Of a DNA stretch of 9,928 nucleotides, positions 6,311 through 9,928 are shown piece after piece. The notes under the pieces are model-generated. The model was not told the origin of the DNA. It made no database searches and saw only the letters and a list, made by a program, of their open reading frames with translations. A program made the position numbers and the translations under genes. Numbering within the stretch: position 1 is the first letter of the stretch; every line of letters starts with the position of its first letter. Origin of the DNA: Flavobacterium sp. (GTDB taxonomy: Bacteria > Bacteroidota > Bacteroidia > Flavobacteriales > Flavobacteriaceae); the NCBI GenBank assembly GCA_024642295.1, contig JAHEBK010000035.1, positions 1 to 9,928 of the forward strand, written 5' to 3'.

Positions 6311-7723
6311 TTATAAGGTTTTACTTTGGCAAACAAAATCGGTTTTTGGTAGTTTTGTTTTTGCAATGGCAGCAAAACCACCTTCAATTTCAGTGAAATT
6401 TCTAAAACCTCTCGCTTGTAAAATCGATGCCGCAATCATGCTTCTATAACCACCTCCACAATGTAGGTAAAAATGTTCTTTTGGATTAATGGTTTCGATC
6501 CAATCGTTAATATTTGCTAAAGGTCTTAAATAGGCATCTTCCAAATGTTCTGCTTGGTATTCACTCTCTTTACGAATATCTAGTACTTTGCTTTCGCCAA
6601 TTTTAACCTCTTTTTCAAAAGTTTCAGCAGTAATTCTGTTTACAGTATCGATTTCTTTACCACTTTTTTCCCAAGCTTCAAAGCCGCCTTCTAAATGCCC
6701 TACTAGATTATCAAACCCAACACGGCTTAATCGAGTAACGGTTTCTTCCTCTTGACCTTGACCAGTAATCAATAAAATTGGTTGTTTTACATCTGCAATC
6801 AATTCACCTACCCAAAGAGCAAAACCACCGTCAATACCGATGTTAATTGATTGTGGAATATGTCCTTTTGCAAATTGATGATCATCACGACTGTCCAAAA
6901 TCAAAGCACCTGAATCTTCTGCAACAGCTTCAAAATCTTCTATTTTTATGGCTTTCATACCATGATTTAAAACGCTTTCAAAGCTCTCATAACCTTGTTT
7001 GTTCATGGCTACATTCATTCCAAAATATGCCGGTGGAGGTAATAAACCATCGGTTACTTCTTGGATAAATTCGGCTTCAGTCATATTGGCTCTCAAAGCG
7101 TAATTGGTTGCTTTTTGGTTACCAATAGTCGAAATGGTTTCTTTACTCATGTTTTTTCCACAAGCACTTCCAGCTCCGTGTGCAGGATAAACAATTACAT
7201 CATCAGGCAAAGTCATGATTTTATCTCGAAGGGAATGAAATAAAATACCTGCTAATTGCTCTTGTGTCATCGAAGCTGCTTTTTGAGCTAAATCGGGTCT
7301 TCCTACGTCACCAATAAACAAAGTGTCGCCTGAAAATATAGCGTATTCTTTACCATTTTTGTCTAAGAGTAAATAGGTACTACTTTCCATAGTGTGACCG
7401 GGTGTATGAAGCACTTTTATAGTGATAGTGCCAATTTTAAATTCTTGTCCATCAGTGGCAATAATAGCCTCAAATTCAGGATTTGCATTTGGTCCATATA
7501 CTATTGGTGCTCCTGTTTTTTCAGATAAATCAACATGACCAGAAACAAAATCAGCATGAAAATGAGTTTCAAAAACATATTTTAATTTTACTTTATCTCT
7601 TTCTAAACGGTCAATATATGGTTGTGTTTCTCGTAACGGATCAATTATAGCTGCTTCACCATTTGAAGTAATATAGTAGGCTCCTTGAGCTAAACATCCT
7701 GTGTATATTTGTTCTATTTGCAT
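6311..7723 (-). CDS. persulfide dioxygenase-rhodanese fusion (CstB-like MBL/pseudorhodanese/rhodanese)
   Basis: The 470-residue protein starts with an ETHE1-type metallo-beta-lactamase-fold domain (about 1-245). The probable mononuclear iron ligands are H54, H110 and D133, whose first interval matches human ETHE1 (H79, H135). The metal motif is HFHADF, so the last His of the usual HxHxDH is replaced by Phe, and H182 is in YPAHGAG. A first rhodanese domain (about 262-355) has LDSRDDHQFAKGHIP, but its loop reads LLITGQGQEEE with no cysteine, so it is a pseudo-rhodanese. A second rhodanese domain (about 365-462) has the intact loop HCGGGYRS with C422. This order is that of Staphylococcus aureus CstB, which oxidises low-molecular-weight persulfides and makes thiosulfate from the sulfur. 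No signal peptide, so it is cytoplasmic. It is the first gene of a four-gene operon, preceded by a -7 box 28 bases upstream. Confidence 0.92.
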   Translation of the reverse strand: MQIEQIYTGCLAQGAYYITSNGEAAIIDPLRETQPYIDRLERDKVKLKYVFETHFHADFVSGHVDLSEKTGAPIVYGPNANPEFEAIIATDGQEFKIGTITIKVLHTPGHTMESSTYLLLDKNGKEYAIFSGDTLFIGDVGRPDLAQKAASMTQEQLAGILFHSLRDKIMTLPDDVIVYPAHGAGSACGKNMSKETISTIGNQKATNYALRANMTEAEFIQEVTDGLLPPPAYFGMNVAMNKQGYESFESVLNHGMKAIKIEDFEAVAEDSGALILDSRDDHQFAKGHIPQSINIGIDGGFALWVGELIADVKQPILLITGQGQEEETVTRLSRVGFDNLVGHLEGGFEAWEKSGKEIDTVNRITAETFEKEVKIGESKVLDIRKESEYQAEHLEDAYLRPLANINDWIETINPKEHFYLHCGGGYRSMIAASILQARGFRNFTEIEGGFAAIAKTKLPKTDFVCQSKTL

Positions 7724-7750
7724 AATGAATTATTTGTTTTAATGATATTA

Positions 7751-7758
7751 CAAAGGTA
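7751..7758 (-). promoter_or_regulatory. -7 promoter box for the persulfide operon
   Basis: The minus strand reads TACCTTTG, an exact TAnnTTTG match, 27 bases before the fusion-gene ATG (7723). The predicted transcript start is near 7745-7748, giving a leader of about 22-25 bases. No clear TTG-type -33 element was found; a dyad lies there instead, which would fit activator-dependent transcription. Confidence 0.7.
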
Positions 7759-7779
7759 GAACACGTATTTGTCTTTAAG

Positions 7780-7795
7780 GGTGACTAAAGTTACA
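7780..7795. promoter_or_regulatory. candidate CRP/FNR-family binding site
   Basis: The 16 bases GGTGA-CTAAAG-TTACA have the half-site spacing of the CRP family (TGTGA-N6-TCACA), with one mismatch in each half. The core GTGACT/AGTTAC is a dyad with one mismatch. Its centre lies about 40-43 bases upstream of the predicted start of the persulfide operon, the usual place for a class II activator. The regulator itself is not in the window. Confidence 0.45.
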
Positions 7796-7820
7796 CAAAT
7801 GAATTCATTTTTTTAAATAG

Positions 7821-7837
7821 AAATCAGGTATTGATTT
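7821..7837. promoter_or_regulatory. perfect 6-bp inverted repeat, candidate operator
   Basis: AAATCA (7821-7826) and TGATTT (7832-7837) are perfectly inverted around five bases. It lies in the shared region between the persulfide operon and cydA, away from both -7 boxes. No regulator can be named. Confidence 0.3.
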
Positions 7838-7906
7838 GTTAAAAGAAATGTTATATCTATTCAAAATACCTTTTTGTTATACACTATATAGTAGGTTTAA
7901 GTTTTG

Positions 7907-7946
7907 ACGGTTAAAAAACCTATTTTTAAATGGTATTTGTAACCGT
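7907..7946. promoter_or_regulatory. spaced 7-bp inverted repeat upstream of cydA
   Basis: ACGGTTA (7907-7913) and TAACCGT (7940-7946) are perfect inverted copies with centres 33 bp apart, about three helical turns. The nearer copy ends 18 bases before the cydA -7 box and so covers the -33 region, where no ordinary -33 element is seen. This fits a pair of operator half-sites or a DNA-bending site controlling cydAB. Confidence 0.4.
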
Positions 7947-7964
7947 TTTAAAGTTCGTTTTGGT

Positions 7965-7972
7965 TAATTTTG
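7965..7972 (+). promoter_or_regulatory. -7 promoter box for cydAB
   Basis: TAATTTTG matches TAnnTTTG exactly and is followed by CACAAAA. Transcription would begin around 7976-7980, about ten bases before the ATG at 7988. The box overlaps the TTG at 7970 that could be misread as an upstream start codon for cydA. Confidence 0.7.
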
Positions 7973-7987
7973 CACAAAAAAAATCTT

Positions 7988-9319
7988 ATGGAAGAAATGC
8001 TGTTTTATGACCGAATGCAGTTCGCATTTACCATTACTTTTCACTACCTCTTTCCACAATTAACAATGGGACTTTCATTAATCATTGTTTATTTTAAATG
8101 GAAATTTATAAAAACAAATGATCCTCATTACAATAAAGCTACCCATTTTTGGATGCGAATTTTTGCACTTAATTTTGCAATGGGAGTGGTCACAGGAATT
8201 CCAATGGAGTTTCAATTTGGAACTAACTGGGCAAAGTTTTCAGAACTCACTGGTGGTATTATAGGACAAACACTTGCTATGGAAGGAATGTTTTCCTTTT
8301 TCTTAGAATCTTCCTTTTTAGGGATGTTTCTCTTTGGTGAAAAAATCCTGGGTCATCGTTGGCATTTTGTAACGGGATTATTAATCTGTTTGGGATCTTG
8401 GGCTAGTGGTTTTTTAATTATTGCTACCCATTCTTGGATGCAGCATCCAGTAGGCTATGAGGTCTTGGCTAATGGAAAATATATTCTTAATAATTTTGGA
8501 GCTTTGTTTACTAATGTTTGGTTGTGGCCTTCGTTTTTACACAATCAAGCCGCTTCGATGGTGACAAGTTCGTTTGTAGTTGCAGGAATTGGAGCTTTTT
8601 ATATTTTAAGCAATCGCAATGTGTCTTACGGGAAATTATTCTTAAAAACAGGAGTGGTTTTTGGATTGATTTCAAGTGTAATTGTTGCTGTACCAACGGG
8701 GGATTTATTAGCAAAAAATGTCGTTAAGCACCAACCAGTTACTTTTGCTGCAATGGAAGGTATTTTTCATACCGAGAAAAAAGGAGCTGAAATCGTCCTT
8801 ATTGGTCAACCTGATGTAAAAGATAAAAAATTAGACAACAAAATAGCGGTACCAAATATCCTTAGCTTTTTGACCTATGGAAACTGGGATACTGAGGTGA
8901 AAGGACTAGATCAATTTAAAGACAACGTTCATCCTACTAATATTTCAGGCTTGTATTATGCGTATCATATCATGGTGGGTTTAGGAACTGTTTTTATTGG
9001 TTTGATGGTTTTAGCAGCTTTTCAATTGTCACGTAAAAAACTATTTCAAACAAAATGGCTTTTATGGGGAATTATGTTCATGATGCCGTTTCCATACATT
9101 GCTAATATCACGGGTTGGTACACTGCTGAGTTAGGAAGACAACCTTGGTTAGTGTTTAATTTATTACGCACTGCTGATGGAGCATCTCCAACGGTTTCTT
9201 CAGGGAATACATTGTTTACCTTGATGGGATTTGTGGGATTGTATGCTTTATTAGGAATGTTGTTTGCACTCTTAGTAGGGAAAATTATTAACAATGGTCC
9301 TGAGCCAGTAAAAAAATAA
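7988..9319 (+). CDS. cydA: cytochrome bd ubiquinol/menaquinol oxidase subunit I
   Basis: Read from the ATG at 7988 the protein has 443 residues. CydA binds haems b558, b595 and d, oxidises quinol and reduces oxygen to water in the inner membrane. From this start H19 (haem ligand), E99 and E107 fall at the same numbers as in Escherichia coli, and H185 matches its H186, which supports the start. The Q loop is short (around KHQPVTFAAMEG, 248-258), so the protein is well below the 522 residues of E. coli CydA and belongs to the short-loop type. The conserved GWYTAELGRQPW block is at 376-387. About nine membrane helices are expected. A longer version beginning at TTG 7970 is unlikely because that codon lies within the -7 box. 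cydB follows after 3 bases. Confidence 0.96.
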   Translation: MEEMLFYDRMQFAFTITFHYLFPQLTMGLSLIIVYFKWKFIKTNDPHYNKATHFWMRIFALNFAMGVVTGIPMEFQFGTNWAKFSELTGGIIGQTLAMEGMFSFFLESSFLGMFLFGEKILGHRWHFVTGLLICLGSWASGFLIIATHSWMQHPVGYEVLANGKYILNNFGALFTNVWLWPSFLHNQAASMVTSSFVVAGIGAFYILSNRNVSYGKLFLKTGVVFGLISSVIVAVPTGDLLAKNVVKHQPVTFAAMEGIFHTEKKGAEIVLIGQPDVKDKKLDNKIAVPNILSFLTYGNWDTEVKGLDQFKDNVHPTNISGLYYAYHIMVGLGTVFIGLMVLAAFQLSRKKLFQTKWLLWGIMFMMPFPYIANITGWYTAELGRQPWLVFNLLRTADGASPTVSSGNTLFTLMGFVGLYALLGMLFALLVGKIINNGPEPVKK

Positions 9320-9322
9320 ACT

Positions 9323-9928
9323 ATGGAGTTTTTTTGGTATGTTGTGTTAATTGGAGTTTTAGCCACTTATTTAGTATTAGATGGTTATGATTTTGGAGCA
9401 GGAATCATTCATTTGTTTTTTGCCAAAACGGAGAAAGATAAAAAAGCTATTACTAATGCTATTGGTCCTTTTTGGGATGCTAATGAAGTTTGGTTGATTG
9501 CGGGAGGAGGAGTTTTGTTTTTTGCTTTTCCAACATTGTATGCTGCTTCCTTTAGTGGTTTTTATTTGCCATTGATGATGATGTTGTGGCTGCTTATTTT
9601 TAGAGCTGTAGGGTTAGAGTTAAGAGGTCAAATTCACAATCATATGTGGGAAGCCGTTTGGGATAAAGCCTTTGGAATAGCTAGTTTGTTATTGGCACTG
9701 TTTTTTGGAGTGGCCTTAGGGAACGTAGTACGTGGTGTCAATTTAGGAATGGTTGAAAATGGAATCTCAACTCAAGAACCACATTATTTCTTTTTACCGT
9801 TGTGGGACTCCAGTTTTAGTCCTCAAGCGACACAGCTAGGAATCATCGATTGGTTTACCTTGTTTTTAGGTGTTGTAAGTGTAGTTTCTTTGATGATGCA
9901 CGGTGCTAATTGGATTATTTACAAAACC
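9323..9928 (+). CDS. cydB: cytochrome bd oxidase subunit II, 3' end outside window
   Basis: The frame is open from the ATG at 9323 to the window edge, giving the first 202 residues (the family is usually about 330-380). The protein starts MEFFWYVVLIGVLATYLVLD and continues GYDFGAG (21-27), the conserved first-helix motif. WDANEVWL (51-58) is the second signature, followed by RAVGLELRGQ. Several hydrophobic helices are visible, and the last residues HGANWIIYKT are also typical. CydB is the structural partner of CydA in the inner membrane. It follows cydA by 3 bases, so the two are translated from one mRNA. The rest of the gene, and any cydX-like small subunit, lie beyond the window. Confidence 0.96.
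   Translation, partial: MEFFWYVVLIGVLATYLVLDGYDFGAGIIHLFFAKTEKDKKAITNAIGPFWDANEVWLIAGGGVLFFAFPTLYAASFSGFYLPLMMMLWLLIFRAVGLELRGQIHNHMWEAVWDKAFGIASLLLALFFGVALGNVVRGVNLGMVENGISTQEPHYFFLPLWDSSFSPQATQLGIIDWFTLFLGVVSVVSLMMHGANWIIYKT

Noticed and set aside
7883..7892. Palindrome ACTATATAGT between the persulfide operon and cydA
   Set aside because: A 10-bp A/T-dominated palindrome is expected by chance in this kind of sequence, and it has no telling position relative to either promoter.
9046..9366. Minus-strand 106-codon frame across the end of cydA
   Set aside because: It covers the conserved GRQPW part of cydA and the cydB start; no known protein pattern is seen.

Overview
The window looks like chromosomal DNA from a member of the Bacteroidota, most likely a Flavobacterium-like genus. 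Three things point there. The sequence is strongly AT-rich. Gene starts lack Shine-Dalgarno sequences (rpsT, typA and cydA follow A/T-rich leaders). TAnnTTTG-type -7 promoter boxes, the Bacteroidota pattern, lie just upstream of several genes. No transposase, phage gene, CRISPR array or other mobile element was recognised.

Left part (1-928): the end of a tRNA-Glu gene, two further complete tRNA-Glu(UUC) genes, then rpsT (ribosomal protein bS20) and a clear intrinsic terminator. About 280 bp without a recognisable gene follows, containing a perfect 16-bp tandem duplication.

Middle (929-5411): a minus-strand two-component pair, made of a membrane-anchored double-PAS histidine kinase followed 4 nt later by a single-domain response regulator. 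It is divergent from typA/bipA, a ribosome-associated translational GTPase. typA ends at a strong terminator, and the convergent gap to trxA holds further hairpins.

Right part (5412-9928): a minus-strand operon reading persulfide dioxygenase/rhodanese fusion (CstB-like), DUF2892 membrane protein, DUF202 membrane protein and thioredoxin. It is divergent from cydA-cydB, the cytochrome bd quinol oxidase (cydB runs off the window). The two units share a 264-bp intergenic region with one TAnnTTTG box for each direction and three dyad-symmetric candidate operators, one of which resembles a CRP/FNR-family site.

Functional reading (inference): the right half makes sense as a sulfide/persulfide stress locus. 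The fusion enzyme would oxidise low-molecular-weight persulfides and move sulfane sulfur, thioredoxin would reduce persulfides or disulfides, the small membrane proteins may support sulfur handling at the membrane, and cytochrome bd can keep respiration going when sulfide blocks haem-copper oxidases. The individual families are known. The possibly less described parts are the particular grouping, the shared regulatory region and the two small membrane proteins. I did not find a clearly new type of system.
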